A stretch of DNA of 22,980 bases from an uncultured Pseudomonadota bacterium (lineage in GTDB: Bacteria > Pseudomonadota > Gammaproteobacteria > Burkholderiales > SG8-41), in NCBI GenBank assembly GCA_946885605.1, contig CAMPGR010000046.1, positions 1-22,980 on the forward strand, written 5' to 3'. Made by a program: the position numbers and the translations under genes. This document shows, in pieces, positions 9,093 through 17,388 of this stretch (the first letter of the stretch is position 1; each line of letters opens with the position of its first letter). Under the pieces are notes generated by a model. That model ran no database searches and was not told the origin of the DNA. It worked only from the letters and a program-made list of their open reading frames with translations.

Positions 9093-10445
9093 GTGTTCGA
9101 CAATCTCACTCAGCGCTTGACGCGCGTGATGAAGACGTTGCGCGGCGAAGCGCGCATCACCGAAGAAAACATCCAGGAGGCGCTGCGCGAAGTGCGCGTC
9201 GCGCTGCTCGAAGCCGACGTTGCGCTCCCGGTCGTACGCGAGTTCATCGCCCGGGTGCGCGAGAAAGCGCTCGGCCAGGAAGTGATGGGCAGCCTGACGC
9301 CCGGCCAGGCGGTGGTCGGCGTGGTCCACAACGAGCTCGTGCAATTGATGGGCGAGCGCAACGACGCGCTCGCACTCGCGACGAAACCCCCGGCGGTGAT
9401 TCTCATGGCGGGATTGCAGGGCTCGGGCAAGACGACCACCAGCGGCAAGCTGGCGAAGTGGCTGAAGGAGCAACAGCGCAAGAAGGTCGTGCTGGCGAGT
9501 TGCGACGTCTATCGGCCGGCCGCCATCGAGCAGTTGAAGACGCTTGCGGGGCAGGCCGGGGTGGATTTCTTCCCGGCTTCCGGCAACGACAAGCCTGCGG
9601 CCATTGCCAAGGCGGCGCTGGAATTTGCGCGTACCCATTATCACGAGGTTCTGATTGTCGATACGGCGGGGCGACTCGGCATCGACGAAGCGATGATGAA
9701 CGAGATTCGCGAACTGCATGCGGCGCTGAGCCCCGTGGAAACGCTCTTCGTGGTCGATGCGATGCAGGGGCAGGACGCGGTCAACACCGCCAAGGCCTTT
9801 TCGGACGCGCTTCCGCTGACGGGCGTCGTCCTCACCAAGCTCGATGGCGATGCGCGAGGCGGCGCGGCGCTTTCGGTGCGCCACGTCACGGGCAGGCCGA
9901 TCAAGTTCGCCGGCGTGGGCGAGAAGCTGACCGGCCTCGAAGCGTTCCATCCCGACCGTATGGCCTCGCGCATCCTCGGCATGGGCGATGTGCTCTCGCT
10001 GCTCGAGGACGTCCAGAAAGGCGTCGACCGCGAACAGGCGGAAAAGCTCGCGAAGAAGGTGAAGTCCGGCAAGGGGTTCGATCTCGAGGATTTCAAGGCG
10101 CAGATCGCGCAGATGAAGAAGATGGGCGGGCTTGCGGCGCTCGCTGACAAGCTTCCCGGAAATCTCGCGCAGATGGCGCAGGGCTCGCCGCAGCTCGACG
10201 ACAAGATTATCCGGCGTATCGAAGGCATCATCGATTCGATGACCCCGGGCGAGCGCAGCAGGCCGGAGCTCATCAAGGCTTCCCGCAAGCGCCGCATCGC
10301 GAGCGGCGCCGGTGTGACGGTTCAGGAAGTGAACCGGCTGCTCAACCAGTTCGAGCAGACCCAGAAGATGATGAAGATGATGGCGAAGGGCGGGCTCGCC
10401 AAGATGATGCGCTCGATGAAGGGCGTGTTCCCCGGGATGCGTTAG
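9093..10445 (+). CDS. ffh: Signal recognition particle GTPase Ffh (SRP54)
   Basis: Ffh with 4.5S RNA binds signal sequences of nascent membrane proteins and docks with FtsY. The protein is 450 residues: a helical N domain, a G domain with P-loop GLQGSGKTT starting at residue 107 and DTAGR and TKLDGDARGG motifs, and a Met-rich M domain with MTPGERSRPELIKASRKRR and a MMKMMAKGG tail. I chose the GTG at 9093 because the product then begins MFDNLTQRL, the usual Ffh N-terminus. There is no obvious Shine-Dalgarno sequence before it. No 4.5S RNA gene was recognised in the window. Confidence 0.97.
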   Translation: MFDNLTQRLTRVMKTLRGEARITEENIQEALREVRVALLEADVALPVVREFIARVREKALGQEVMGSLTPGQAVVGVVHNELVQLMGERNDALALATKPPAVILMAGLQGSGKTTTSGKLAKWLKEQQRKKVVLASCDVYRPAAIEQLKTLAGQAGVDFFPASGNDKPAAIAKAALEFARTHYHEVLIVDTAGRLGIDEAMMNEIRELHAALSPVETLFVVDAMQGQDAVNTAKAFSDALPLTGVVLTKLDGDARGGAALSVRHVTGRPIKFAGVGEKLTGLEAFHPDRMASRILGMGDVLSLLEDVQKGVDREQAEKLAKKVKSGKGFDLEDFKAQIAQMKKMGGLAALADKLPGNLAQMAQGSPQLDDKIIRRIEGIIDSMTPGERSRPELIKASRKRRIASGAGVTVQEVNRLLNQFEQTQKMMKMMAKGGLAKMMRSMKGVFPGMR

Positions 10446-10495
10446 AGTGCCTGGCTGGCTGCAAGGCACGCGCGGTCCATGATGTCAGGCACTCT
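10444..10495. terminator. Inverted repeat between convergent ffh and nitroreductase genes
   Basis: AGAGTGCCTG at 10444-10453 is the exact reverse complement of CAGGCACTCT at 10486-10495. The arms begin at the ffh stop and end at the nitroreductase stop, so the hairpin would sit at the 3' ends of both messages. The 32-base loop is long and there is no clear T tract, so a bidirectional terminator is a guess. Confidence 0.4.
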
Positions 10496-11340
10496 TAGTC
10501 GAGCCGGAAGCGCTTCGAGCGGATGAACGCGCCGAAATCCTCGCGCTCGGGCACCGCATACTGCCTCGCCTTGTCCTCCGACCACCCGTAGCTTTCCGTC
10601 TCACCGTAACGCTCGCGATGCCGCTGCCTGCGGTAGGGCTGCAGCGTGCGCCGGCGGCTGTCGTACGCATCGATCTTCTGCTTGAGGTCCGTCTCGTCGT
10701 GGCGATCGACGTGCACCGTCACGTCGAGCGGCAGACGGGCACTGATGCGCCCCGCTTCGGCCGGGTAGCCTACGGTGAGGCCTGCCACGGGGAACACCCA
10801 GTCGGGCAGCCCGAGGCGCGCGCTCACTTCGTGCGGATGGTTGCGCACCGCGCTCACCGGGCAGGCGCCGAGGCCCGCCGCCTCCGCCGCGCGGATGAAG
10901 TTCATCATGACGAGACCCGCGTCCACCGCTGCGTTCATGAAGTGGTCGAGGTGATCGTTTGCAAACGGTTTGCCGCGCCACTCCCCGATCCGGCGGATAC
11001 GGCGGTTGTTTCCGCAGAACACGAGGAACACCGGCGCATCGTTGATCCACGGCATGTCGGGAATGAGATCGGCAATCGCCTTGACGCGCGAGCGCTCGGC
11101 GACGTGCACGACGTCCGCCTGCTGGAGATCGCTCTTCGAGGGCGCGCAAAAGGCGCACGCGAGGAGCAGGCGCAGCAACTGCGGCGCGACCGCGTCCGGG
11201 CGGAACTTGCGGTGCGAGCGGTGGCGGGCGATACCCGCCAGTTCTTCCACCCCGGGCAGATCCGGCGGGGCGTCGAACGGCACCCCGAAACGCTCGGCTA
11301 ACGCCTGCTCGAGCGCCCGCTTGCTCTCGGAACGATTCAT
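10495..11340 (-). CDS. Nitroreductase-family NAD(P)H:FMN oxidoreductase
   Basis: This is a 281-residue flavoprotein of the nitroreductase superfamily. FMN phosphate-contact motifs are seen: [11 protein letters not shown] near residues 38-48, APSKSDLQ near 65-73, and [12 protein letters not shown] in the second half. A basic C-terminal extension rich in Arg and Tyr (about residues 225-281) is typical of the NfsA/Frp-like branch that binds NADPH. The substrate cannot be told from sequence; it may be quinones, nitro compounds or free flavin. It is a single gene converging on ffh and divergent from the rpsP operon. Confidence 0.88.
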   Translation of the reverse strand: MNRSESKRALEQALAERFGVPFDAPPDLPGVEELAGIARHRSHRKFRPDAVAPQLLRLLLACAFCAPSKSDLQQADVVHVAERSRVKAIADLIPDMPWINDAPVFLVFCGNNRRIRRIGEWRGKPFANDHLDHFMNAAVDAGLVMMNFIRAAEAAGLGACPVSAVRNHPHEVSARLGLPDWVFPVAGLTVGYPAEAGRISARLPLDVTVHVDRHDETDLKQKIDAYDSRRRTLQPYRRQRHRERYGETESYGWSEDKARQYAVPEREDFGAFIRSKRFRLD

Positions 11341-11437
11341 GAACGCTGTCCTGAAAAAAAGCCGTCATTGTGCGCTGGGCACATCAAGGAGGGCAAAGGC
11401 GGGCGGGGAGCGGCTCACTCACGGGCGCCGATTCGCC

Positions 11438-11467
11438 TTGCGCGGGTGCGAAAAACTGGCGTAAAAT
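11438..11467 (+). promoter_or_regulatory. Candidate promoter of the rpsP-rimM-trmD-rplS operon
   Basis: TTGCGC at 11438-11443 and TAAAAT at 11462-11467 are spaced by 18 bases, 35 bases before the rpsP ATG. The -10 box is good (5 of 6) and the -35 box is weak. The 162-base gap between the divergent nitroreductase and rpsP holds nothing else I can name. Confidence 0.5.
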
Positions 11468-11502
11468 CACGCCCTTTTCGATTCGCAGGTGGTAGGCATC
11501 CT

Positions 11503-11757
11503 ATGGTCGTGATCCGTCTCGCACGCGGCGGCGCCAAGAAGCGCCCGTTCTTCAATCTGGTCGTGGCCGAGTCGCGGCGCGCGCGCGACGGCCGCTTCAT
11601 CGAGCGCATCGGGTTCTACAACCCCAAGGCGCCGCAAGGCCAGGAGGCGCTGCGCATCGATCGCGCGCGCCTGGCGTACTGGCAATCGAAAGGCGCGCTG
11701 TTGTCGGACACGGCGGCGCGGCTCGTCAAGCAGTTTGGCGAACCCAAGGCCGCCTGA
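11503..11757 (+). CDS. rpsP: 30S ribosomal protein S16
   Basis: S16 is a small 30S assembly protein. The product is 84 residues, beginning [20 protein letters not shown] with the conserved [14 protein letters not shown] block, and is of normal length. The ATG at 11503 is fixed by this N-terminus; the frame is open further upstream but without homology. It is the first gene of the classic rpsP-rimM-trmD-rplS operon. Confidence 0.97.
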   Translation: MVVIRLARGGAKKRPFFNLVVAESRRARDGRFIERIGFYNPKAPQGQEALRIDRARLAYWQSKGALLSDTAARLVKQFGEPKAA

Positions 11758-12250
11758 GAAACGGGTGGTGATGGGGCGGGTATCCGCCCCGTTTGGCGTC
11801 TCAGGCTGGGTGCGGATCCAGCCGTATACCGAGTCCGCTGAAAGTCTCGCCGCCTATCGCACTTGGTGGCTGGGAAGCGGCTCGGAATGGAAAGCGTACC
11901 GGGTAGCGCGTGCGCAAGCGCAGGGGACGGTGATCGTTGCGAAATTCGAAGGCTGCGACGATCGCGACGCCGCAGCCGCGTTGCGCGGGCAGGACGTCGC
12001 CGTCTCGCGGGATGACCTTCCGCAAGCGGGCGTGAACGAATGGTACTGGACCGATCTCATCGGCCTCGCCGTAGTGAACACCGCAGGCGACGAGCTGGGG
12101 CGCGTCGCCCGGATCGTGCGGACGGGCGCGAACGATGTGCTGGTGGTGGAAGGCGAGCGCGAGCGGCTCATTCCGTTCATCGAGGACGTGGTGAGGGAAG
12201 TGGATCTCGCAGCGGGTGTCGTACGAGTCGATTGGAGCGCCGATTTCTGA
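11735..12250 (+). CDS. rimM: 16S rRNA processing protein RimM
   Basis: RimM assists maturation of the 30S head and binds S19. The product has the N-terminal RimM barrel ([18 protein letters not shown]) and a C-terminal PRC-barrel ([13 protein letters not shown] to [11 protein letters not shown]). The start is uncertain: TTG at 11735 gives 171 residues and overlaps rpsP by 23 bases, while GTG at 11765, GTG at 11768 or ATG at 11771 would begin the protein right at the conserved VVMGRV. None has a strong Shine-Dalgarno sequence. The stop overlaps trmD by one base. Confidence 0.94.
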   Translation: MANPRPPEKRVVMGRVSAPFGVSGWVRIQPYTESAESLAAYRTWWLGSGSEWKAYRVARAQAQGTVIVAKFEGCDDRDAAAALRGQDVAVSRDDLPQAGVNEWYWTDLIGLAVVNTAGDELGRVARIVRTGANDVLVVEGERERLIPFIEDVVREVDLAAGVVRVDWSADF

Positions 12251-13008
12251 TGCTTCAGTTCGATGTCGTGACGCTGTTCCCGCAGATGCTCGATGCGGTG
12301 ACCGAGTGGGGCGTCACGGGACGGGCGCGGGAGCGGGGACTCTACCAGCTGGTCGCCTGGAATCCGCGTGATTTCACGAGTAACGCCTACCGGACGGTCG
12401 ATGACCGGCCCTACGGCGGCGGGCCCGGGATGGTGATGATGGCCGAGCCGCTCGCGAAGGCGCTTGCTTCCGCGCGGCAGCGGCAGAAGAGCGCCGGGGT
12501 GAAGAACCCACGTATCGTGTACCTGTCCCCGCAGGGCCGCCTGCTCGAGCACGCGCGCGTTGCCGAGTACGCCCGCGAGGAAGGACTGGTGCTGCTCGCC
12601 GGGCGTTACGAGGGCGTGGACGAGCGCGTGATTCAGACGAGCGTTGACGACGAGGTGTCGATCGGCGATTACGTCCTCTCCGGCGGAGAGCTTGCCGCGA
12701 TGGTGCTGATCGACTGCGTGGTGCGCCAGCTCCCGGGGGTGCTGGGAGACGCGGAGTCGGCGAGCCAGGATTCGTTCGTGAACGGGCTGCTCGACTGCCC
12801 GCATTACACGCGGCCGGAAGTGTTTGAAGGCGCAGCCGTGCCGCAGGTCCTGCTCTCCGGGAACCACGCGGAGATCGCGCGCTGGCGGTTGAAGCAGGCG
12901 CTCGGCCGCACGTGGCAGCGACGGCCGGATCTGCTGGCGCGGCGTGCGCTCAGTGCAGAAGAGCAGGCGCTGCTCGACGAATACAGGAAAGAAGTGCAAG
13001 GAGCATGA
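12250..13008 (+). CDS. trmD: tRNA (guanine37-N1)-methyltransferase
   Basis: TrmD methylates G37 next to the anticodon using S-adenosylmethionine and prevents +1 frameshifting. The product is 252 residues with the trefoil-knot SPOUT motifs [13 protein letters not shown] and [15 protein letters not shown], and the GGGPGMVMM loop. The ATG overlaps the rimM stop as TGATG. Its stop nearly abuts rplS. No anomaly is seen. Confidence 0.97.
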   Translation: MLQFDVVTLFPQMLDAVTEWGVTGRARERGLYQLVAWNPRDFTSNAYRTVDDRPYGGGPGMVMMAEPLAKALASARQRQKSAGVKNPRIVYLSPQGRLLEHARVAEYAREEGLVLLAGRYEGVDERVIQTSVDDEVSIGDYVLSGGELAAMVLIDCVVRQLPGVLGDAESASQDSFVNGLLDCPHYTRPEVFEGAAVPQVLLSGNHAEIARWRLKQALGRTWQRRPDLLARRALSAEEQALLDEYRKEVQGA

Positions 13009-13010
13009 AC

Positions 13011-13403
13011 ATGGATATCATCAAGACGCTCGAACAGGAAGAAATCAAGCGCCTCGGCAAGACCATCCCCGACTTCGCGCCCGGCGACACCGTGGTGGTG
13101 AATGTGAACGTGGTCGAAGGCGACCGCAAGCGCGTGCAGGCGTACGAAGGTGTCGTGATCGGCAAGCGCAACCGCGGCCTCAACTCTTCGTTCATCGTGC
13201 GCAAGATCTCTTCCGGCGAAGGCGTGGAGCGCACGTTCCAGACCTATTCGCCCATGATCGCGTCGATCGAGGTGAAGCGCCGCGGCGACGTCGGACGTTC
13301 GAAGCTCTACTATCTGCGACAGCGCTCCGGCAAGGCCGCCCGCATCAAGGAGAAGCTGACCGGCGGCGCTGCGCCAGCCGGGCGGGCGGAAGCCGAGGAG
13401 TAG
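13011..13403 (+). CDS. rplS: 50S ribosomal protein L19
   Basis: L19 lies at the 30S-50S interface. The product is 130 residues with the conserved [22 protein letters not shown] and [18 protein letters not shown] blocks. Two ATGs are possible, at 13005 (overlapping the trmD stop) and 13011. The AAGGAG at 12998-13003 is seven bases before 13011 but only one base before 13005, so 13011 is preferred. The Ala/Gly/Glu tail is unconserved. The gene ends 24 bases before the convergent gntR; the GC-rich gap can fold weakly but shows no clean terminator. Confidence 0.97.
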   Translation: MDIIKTLEQEEIKRLGKTIPDFAPGDTVVVNVNVVEGDRKRVQAYEGVVIGKRNRGLNSSFIVRKISSGEGVERTFQTYSPMIASIEVKRRGDVGRSKLYYLRQRSGKAARIKEKLTGGAAPAGRAEAEE

Positions 13404-13427
13404 CGCTCGGGCGGCAGGCGGGTGTTC

Positions 13428-14183
13428 TCACCTCCCGTCCGCCTTCCACAGGTCGCTCAGGTACTCGTGCGCGGCGGTGTTGACCGTGCTCACGCGGTAT
13501 TCGACCGGCGTGTCGTTATAGGTGAAAGCGATCCGCTTGATGACGAGCACCGGCGCACCCGTGTCGATCTTGAGGCGCGCCGCGACCGCTTTCGGCGCGA
13601 GCGCCGCGGACAGACGCTCGCTGATGCGTATCACGTTGATGCCGTAGCGCGCCTGATACAACCCGTAGATCGTCCCGTCGCGCTGCGCAAACGTCTTTTC
13701 GTCGAGTTCCGGAAACAACGCCGAGGGGACGACGATCGCGTCGTGGACCACCGGTTTCCCGCCGAGCTTGAGGAGATTGTGGATCCGGAGCGTCGCGTCT
13801 CCCCGCGCCATGCCGAGCTGCGCCGCGGCTGCACCGTCCGCCTTGGCCTTACGAAACGAGAGCATTTCCGTTACGGGCAGCTCACGGCTTTCGCCCTTCC
13901 CCACAATATGAAAAAAGAAAAACAGCGTGCGGTCTTCGCTGTGCGTTGCAACAAAAGTCCCGCGCCCCTGCTGGCGCAGCAGTATCCTTTCCGCCACCAG
14001 CTCATCGATCGCCTTGCGGATGGTGCCGATCGAGACGTCGAATTCGCGCGCGAGGCGCGCTTCGCTCGGTATCGATTCGCCCGGTTTCCACACTCCGGCG
14101 GCGAGATCGCGCGTGAGCCGGAGCTTCACCTCCTTGTAGAGAGGATTCGGCGTGAGGCCGCCGGCGGCGAGCGAAACTGGCAT
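13428..14183 (-). CDS. GntR-family transcriptional regulator (HutC/UTRA type)
   Basis: This is a 251-residue repressor-type regulator. The N-terminal winged helix-turn-helix (about residues 14-82) contains IPSEARLAREFDVSIGTIRKA and the wing RQQGRGTFVA. The C-terminal UTRA ligand-binding domain (about 95-245) has the typical YRVSTVNTAAHEY end. UTRA domains bind small metabolites, often sugar acids, amino acids or their breakdown products. The gene is divergent from the UxaA-family small-subunit gene with 154 bases between starts, so it most likely controls the whole plus-strand catabolic cluster and itself. The inducer is unknown; the substrate or an intermediate of the cluster is the natural candidate. 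Confidence 0.9.
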   Translation of the reverse strand: MPVSLAAGGLTPNPLYKEVKLRLTRDLAAGVWKPGESIPSEARLAREFDVSIGTIRKAIDELVAERILLRQQGRGTFVATHSEDRTLFFFFHIVGKGESRELPVTEMLSFRKAKADGAAAAQLGMARGDATLRIHNLLKLGGKPVVHDAIVVPSALFPELDEKTFAQRDGTIYGLYQARYGINVIRISERLSAALAPKAVAARLKIDTGAPVLVIKRIAFTYNDTPVEYRVSTVNTAAHEYLSDLWKADGR

Positions 14184-14234
14184 GGCGCTATCCCGTGTGA
14201 GCCGGCCCGAATCTTAGCATCCGGGCGACCTGAT

Positions 14235-14253
14235 TCATATAACTCATATAGTT
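14235..14253. promoter_or_regulatory. Candidate GntR operator
   Basis: This AT-rich patch in a GC-rich neighbourhood contains two direct copies of TCATATA (14235-14241 and 14244-14250) nine bases apart. It also contains a short palindrome, AACT-CATAT-AGTT (14241-14253). It lies between the divergent gntR and catabolic genes and touches the -35 box of the forward promoter, a typical repressor position. Binding by the adjacent regulator is inferred. Confidence 0.5.
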
Positions 14254-14281
14254 GACTTGGCGTTCGGGCGGCGAGTAAAGT
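14252..14281 (+). promoter_or_regulatory. Candidate promoter of the catabolic cluster
   Basis: TTGACT at 14252-14257 (5 of 6 to consensus) and TAAAGT at 14276-14281 (4 of 6) are separated by 18 bases. They lie 57 bases before the first structural gene, which has a strong GAGGAGAGG Shine-Dalgarno sequence. The -35 box overlaps the putative GntR operator. Confidence 0.55.
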
Positions 14282-14337
14282 CGTAAGTTCGCACGCCGCG
14301 TTTTTCGCGCCGGAACGGGACGACAGAGGAGAGGCAC

Positions 14338-14619
14338 ATGATCCACATACTCGTGCATGACAAGAAGGACACGGTGGGGGTTGCCGTGGTCGAAGGCATC
14401 AAGGCCGGGCAGGAGCTCATCGGCTGGGTGATGGAGGACGATTCGACGATCAAGGTCAAGGCGCTGAACGACGTCCCGATCGGCCACAAGGTCGCCACCA
14501 AGGACATCAGGAAGGGCGAAACGGTGATCAAATACGGCTACGACATCGGCAAGGCCGTCTCCGACGTCAAGGTGGGCGAGCACGCGCACGTCCACAACAT
14601 CAAGACCAAGCGCTGGTAG
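14338..14619 (+). CDS. UxaA-family lyase small subunit (SAF domain; SuyA-like)
   Basis: This 93-residue protein consists of one SAF domain, the module found at the N-terminus of altronate and galactarate dehydratases and as the separate small subunit of (2R)-sulfolactate sulfo-lyase (SuyA). Characteristic are IPIGHKVA-type VPIGHKVATKDI, the VIKYGYDIG stretch and the end HAHVHNIKTKRW. Size and sequence agree with SuyA as I remember it. It is followed 30 bases later by the large subunit, with which it should form one enzyme. Its substrate is not fixed by sequence: sulfolactate, a sugar acid or another 2-hydroxyacid with a beta leaving group are possible. It is first in the cluster, with a strong ribosome-binding site. 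Confidence 0.85.
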   Translation: MIHILVHDKKDTVGVAVVEGIKAGQELIGWVMEDDSTIKVKALNDVPIGHKVATKDIRKGETVIKYGYDIGKAVSDVKVGEHAHVHNIKTKRW

Positions 14620-14649
14620 CCGGCGCACCTCACTTCAGAAGGATCGACC

Positions 14650-15819
14650 ATGATCAACAGCAACACCACCTTCCGGGGTTACCGTCGCGAGAACGGCCGT
14701 GTCGGCGTGCGCAATCACGTCATCATTCTGCCGGTCGACGATCTTTCCAACGCCGCGTGCGAGGCCGTCGCGAACAACCTCAAGGGCACGATGGCGATTC
14801 CCCATCCTTACGGGCGCCTGCAGTTCGGCGCGGACCTGGAGCTGCACTTCCGCACGCTGATCGGCGCGGGCTCCAATCCCAACGTCGCCGCCGTCGTCGT
14901 GATCGGTATCGAGGAAGGCTGGACGAAGCGCATCGTCGACGGCATCGCGAAGACCGGGAAGCCCGTGACCGGGTTCGGCATCGAGCTGCACGGCGATCAC
15001 GACACCATCATGCGCGCCTCCAAGGTCGCGAAGGAGTACATGCAGTGGGCCTCGGAGCTGAAACGCGAGGAAGCGCCGATCAGCGATCTCTGGGTGTCCA
15101 CCAAGTGCGGCGAATCGGACACGACCTCGGGGTGCGGCTCCAATCCGACGGTCGGCAGCGCGTTCGACAAGCTCGAGCCGCTCGGGGTGACGATGTGTTT
15201 CGGCGAGACCACCGAGATCACCGGCGGCGAGCACATCGTCGCCGAGCGCTGCGCTACGCCTGAGGTGCGCGAGCGCTTCATGTACATGTTCAACCGCTAT
15301 CAGGAAGTGGTGGAGCGGCACAAGACCGACGACCTCTCCGAGTCGCAGCCGACGAAGGGCAACATCGCGGGCGGTCTTACGACCATCGAGGAGAAGGCGC
15401 TCGGCAACATTCAGAAGATCGGCAAGAAGTGCAAGGTGATCGGCGTGCTCGACAAGGCGGAAACGCCAACCCGCCCCGGCCTCTGGTTCATGGACTCCTC
15501 TTCCGCCGCGGCGGAAATGGTGACGCTCTGCGCGGCATCCGGCTTCGTCGTTCACTTCTTCCCCACGGGGCAGGGCAACGTCATCGGGAATCCGATCCTG
15601 CCCGTGATCAAGCTCTGCGCCAATCCGCGCACCGTGCGCACGATGTCCGAGCACATCGATTACGATTGCTCCGGTCTTCTGCAGCGCCAGAAGAACCTCG
15701 ACCAGACCGGGAGCGAGCTCCTCGAAGTGATGCTGCGCACCTGCAACGGCCGGCTCACTGCGGCGGAAGCGCTGGGACACCGCGAGTTCGTGATGACGCG
15801 GCTCTACGAATCCGCATAG
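14650..15819 (+). CDS. UxaA-family lyase large subunit (SuyB-like)
   Basis: This is a 389-residue catalytic subunit of the altronate/galactarate dehydratase family. The opening [19 protein letters not shown] is the family signature. The metal- or cluster-binding region reads [18 protein letters not shown], with C153 and C162. The approximate length and the [12 protein letters not shown] form match SuyB, the large subunit of (2R)-sulfolactate sulfo-lyase, which eliminates sulfite to give pyruvate. Genes usually found with suyAB (sulfolactate dehydrogenases slcC/comC, sulfite export) are not in the window, so the true substrate may differ. A SuyB-like lyase acts by beta-elimination from a 2-hydroxyacid. 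The neighbouring fumarase- and SDH-like genes hint at a substituted malate. Confidence 0.83.
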   Translation: MINSNTTFRGYRRENGRVGVRNHVIILPVDDLSNAACEAVANNLKGTMAIPHPYGRLQFGADLELHFRTLIGAGSNPNVAAVVVIGIEEGWTKRIVDGIAKTGKPVTGFGIELHGDHDTIMRASKVAKEYMQWASELKREEAPISDLWVSTKCGESDTTSGCGSNPTVGSAFDKLEPLGVTMCFGETTEITGGEHIVAERCATPEVRERFMYMFNRYQEVVERHKTDDLSESQPTKGNIAGGLTTIEEKALGNIQKIGKKCKVIGVLDKAETPTRPGLWFMDSSSAAAEMVTLCAASGFVVHFFPTGQGNVIGNPILPVIKLCANPRTVRTMSEHIDYDCSGLLQRQKNLDQTGSELLEVMLRTCNGRLTAAEALGHREFVMTRLYESA

Positions 15820-15867
15820 CCTGAACGGGCCGCGGGGCGACCGGGTCGCGTTAGCGACTGACCGCAT

Positions 15868-16596
15868 ATGAACGTTTTGCAGGTGCACGTCTGGCGCGGA
15901 GCCGAATCCGGGCACTTCCAGCAATACGAAGTGCCGCGTCTCGAGAGCCAGACCGTACTCGATGTCGTGACCTACATCCAGCGCAGGCTCGACCCCACGC
16001 TCGCCTACCGTTTTGCCTGCCGCGTTGGCATGTGCGGTTCCTGTGCCATGACCGTCAACGGTAAAGCGCGCTGGACCTGTCGCACCCACGTTGCGAAGGT
16101 CGCCGCCGGCGACCGCCTCGAGATCGCGCCGCTCTCCAACCTTCCCGTGGTGAGGGATCTCGTCACGGACATGACGGTGTTCTTCGAGAAGTGGCAGCAG
16201 GCGCGCGGCCGGTTCCAGGGCGACAAGACGCGCCGGGACGATTTTGCCCGCGTGCCGCCCGAGACGGTCGAGCGCAGGCGCGTCGATGCAGGCATCGAAT
16301 GCATCGGCTGCGGCGTGTGCTATAGCGCGTGCGACGTCGTCTCGTGGAACCCGGACTATCTCGGTCCGGCGGCGTTGAACCGCGCCTGGACGCTCGTGAA
16401 CGATGTGCGCGACACCGACCGCCGAGCACGGCTTGCCGCCGTCGCGGGCGACGCCGGCTGCCACGCCTGCCACACGCACATGAGCTGCACCGAGCGCTGC
16501 CCCAAGCAGCTCTCGCCGACCGCCGGCATTGCGGGGCTCAAAAGGCTTGTCCTCGCCGCGGCGCTCAAGGGCGAGTTGGAAGAGGACCGGGGCTGA
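15868..16596 (+). CDS. sdhB: Succinate dehydrogenase/fumarate reductase-like iron-sulfur subunit
   Basis: This 242-residue electron-transfer subunit carries three clusters. The [2Fe-2S] ligands are C51, C56, C59 and C71 (CRVGMCGSC). The first ferredoxin motif is CIGCGVCYSAC (C145, C148, C151, C155). The second is CHTHMSCTERCPK (C201, C207, C211), preceded by an extra C198. Together these provide the [4Fe-4S] and [3Fe-4S] sites. The CIGCGVCYSAC form is closer to E. coli FrdB (CINCGLCYAAC) than to SdhB, and the usual Pro after the fourth Cys is Asp156. It should pass electrons from the flavoprotein to quinone through the anchors encoded next. Its stop overlaps the next start (ATGA type). Confidence 0.9.
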   Translation: MNVLQVHVWRGAESGHFQQYEVPRLESQTVLDVVTYIQRRLDPTLAYRFACRVGMCGSCAMTVNGKARWTCRTHVAKVAAGDRLEIAPLSNLPVVRDLVTDMTVFFEKWQQARGRFQGDKTRRDDFARVPPETVERRRVDAGIECIGCGVCYSACDVVSWNPDYLGPAALNRAWTLVNDVRDTDRRARLAAVAGDAGCHACHTHMSCTERCPKQLSPTAGIAGLKRLVLAAALKGELEEDRG

Positions 16597-16934
16597 TGCG
16601 TGCGCGCACGCAGGTGCTCCTCTGGGGCGCGCAGCGCGCCAGCGCGCTCGTGCTCGCGCTGTGCGTGGCCGTCCATCTCCTCACGCTGATCTACGCTGTG
16701 CAAAGCGGCTTGAGCGCAGCGGAGATCCTCGGCCGCACGCGGGGTAATGCCTTGTGGCTCACGTTCTACCTCGTCTTTGTCGCCGCGGTAGCCGTGCACG
16801 CGCCGATCGGACTGCGCACCATTCTCTCCGAGGCGACGCCTTGGCGTGGGCGCTCGCTCGATCTGTGCATGCTGCTTGCCGGCATCGCGCTCGCAGCGTG
16901 GGGCGCGCGTGCGGCGTGGGCGGTGTTCGCGTGA
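16596..16934 (+). CDS. Succinate dehydrogenase-type membrane anchor, first small subunit
   Basis: This 112-residue protein has three membrane helices (about residues 14-35, 52-72 and 88-110). H27 (AVHLLTL) and H68 (AVHAPIGLRT) sit in helices one and two, a pattern suitable for haem b ligation. Its ATG overlaps the sdhB stop and its stop overlaps the GTG of the next gene, so the three are translated as one unit. It resembles SdhC/FrdC-type anchors; which of the two anchors corresponds to C or D is not certain. Confidence 0.8.
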   Translation: MRARTQVLLWGAQRASALVLALCVAVHLLTLIYAVQSGLSAAEILGRTRGNALWLTFYLVFVAAVAVHAPIGLRTILSEATPWRGRSLDLCMLLAGIALAAWGARAAWAVFA

Positions 16935-17281
16935 GAAAAAACGATTTCCGGGCGCGCAACCACCCTGCGTATTGGGCCTTTCTCGTGCATCGCGTGTCAG
17001 GGTTGCTGCTTGCGCTCTTTCTGCCGCTACACTTCTGGGCGCTGGGGCAGGCCTTGCACGGCGAGGCGCGTCTCGACGCCTTCCTGCGCTGGACCGAGCA
17101 GCCGCTCGTCAAATTCGCCGAAGCGGTGCTCGTGCTCGCGCTCGCGGCGCATCTCGCGGGCGGCATTCGGCTCCTCATGCTGGAGTTCCTTGCGTGGCGC
17201 GACTGGCAGAAGAGTCTTGCAGCCGCCGTGGCAGGACTCAGCATCGCGGCGGCTCTCGCTTTCCTGCTGAGCCTCGTGTGA
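16931..17281 (+). CDS. Succinate dehydrogenase-type membrane anchor, second small subunit
   Basis: This 116-residue protein has three membrane helices (about residues 17-40, 60-82 and 95-115). It carries the HRVSGLLL motif (H20, R21, S23) typical of the cytochrome b556 subunit near the quinone site, and H34 and H74 as possible haem ligands. It starts with GTG overlapping the preceding stop (GTGA). The 107-base gap after it leads to the sulfatase gene and holds only a 17-codon frame I do not trust. Together with the first anchor it should seat the iron-sulfur and flavin subunits on the membrane. Confidence 0.82.
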   Translation: MRKNDFRARNHPAYWAFLVHRVSGLLLALFLPLHFWALGQALHGEARLDAFLRWTEQPLVKFAEAVLVLALAAHLAGGIRLLMLEFLAWRDWQKSLAAAVAGLSIAAALAFLLSLV

Positions 17282-17388
17282 CATGAGCGGAGCGGCGGCG
17301 AAGCGGGACTCATCCTGCTGTACGCGGCGAGCGTGAGGGGTTTTCGCCGAGGACATCGGTTGCAGTTCCAAGGAAAGAGGGGGGTGAT

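Noticed and set aside
9075..10469. A 464-codon minus-strand open frame covering ffh.
   Set aside because: It lies entirely opposite ffh and has shadow-type composition; ffh is unmistakable.
13404..13427. Possible terminator between rplS and the convergent gntR gene.
   Set aside because: The bases can pair only weakly and with mismatches, and no T tract follows.
14635..16479. A 614-codon open frame on the minus strand opposite the UxaA large subunit and the iron-sulfur gene.
   Set aside because: It is an antisense shadow of two well-recognised genes in GC-rich DNA; its translation is His/Arg/Ala rich with no family resemblance.
17284..17337. A 17-codon frame directly after the second anchor gene.
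   Set aside because: Too short, Arg/Cys/Ala rich, no ribosome-binding site and no conserved feature.
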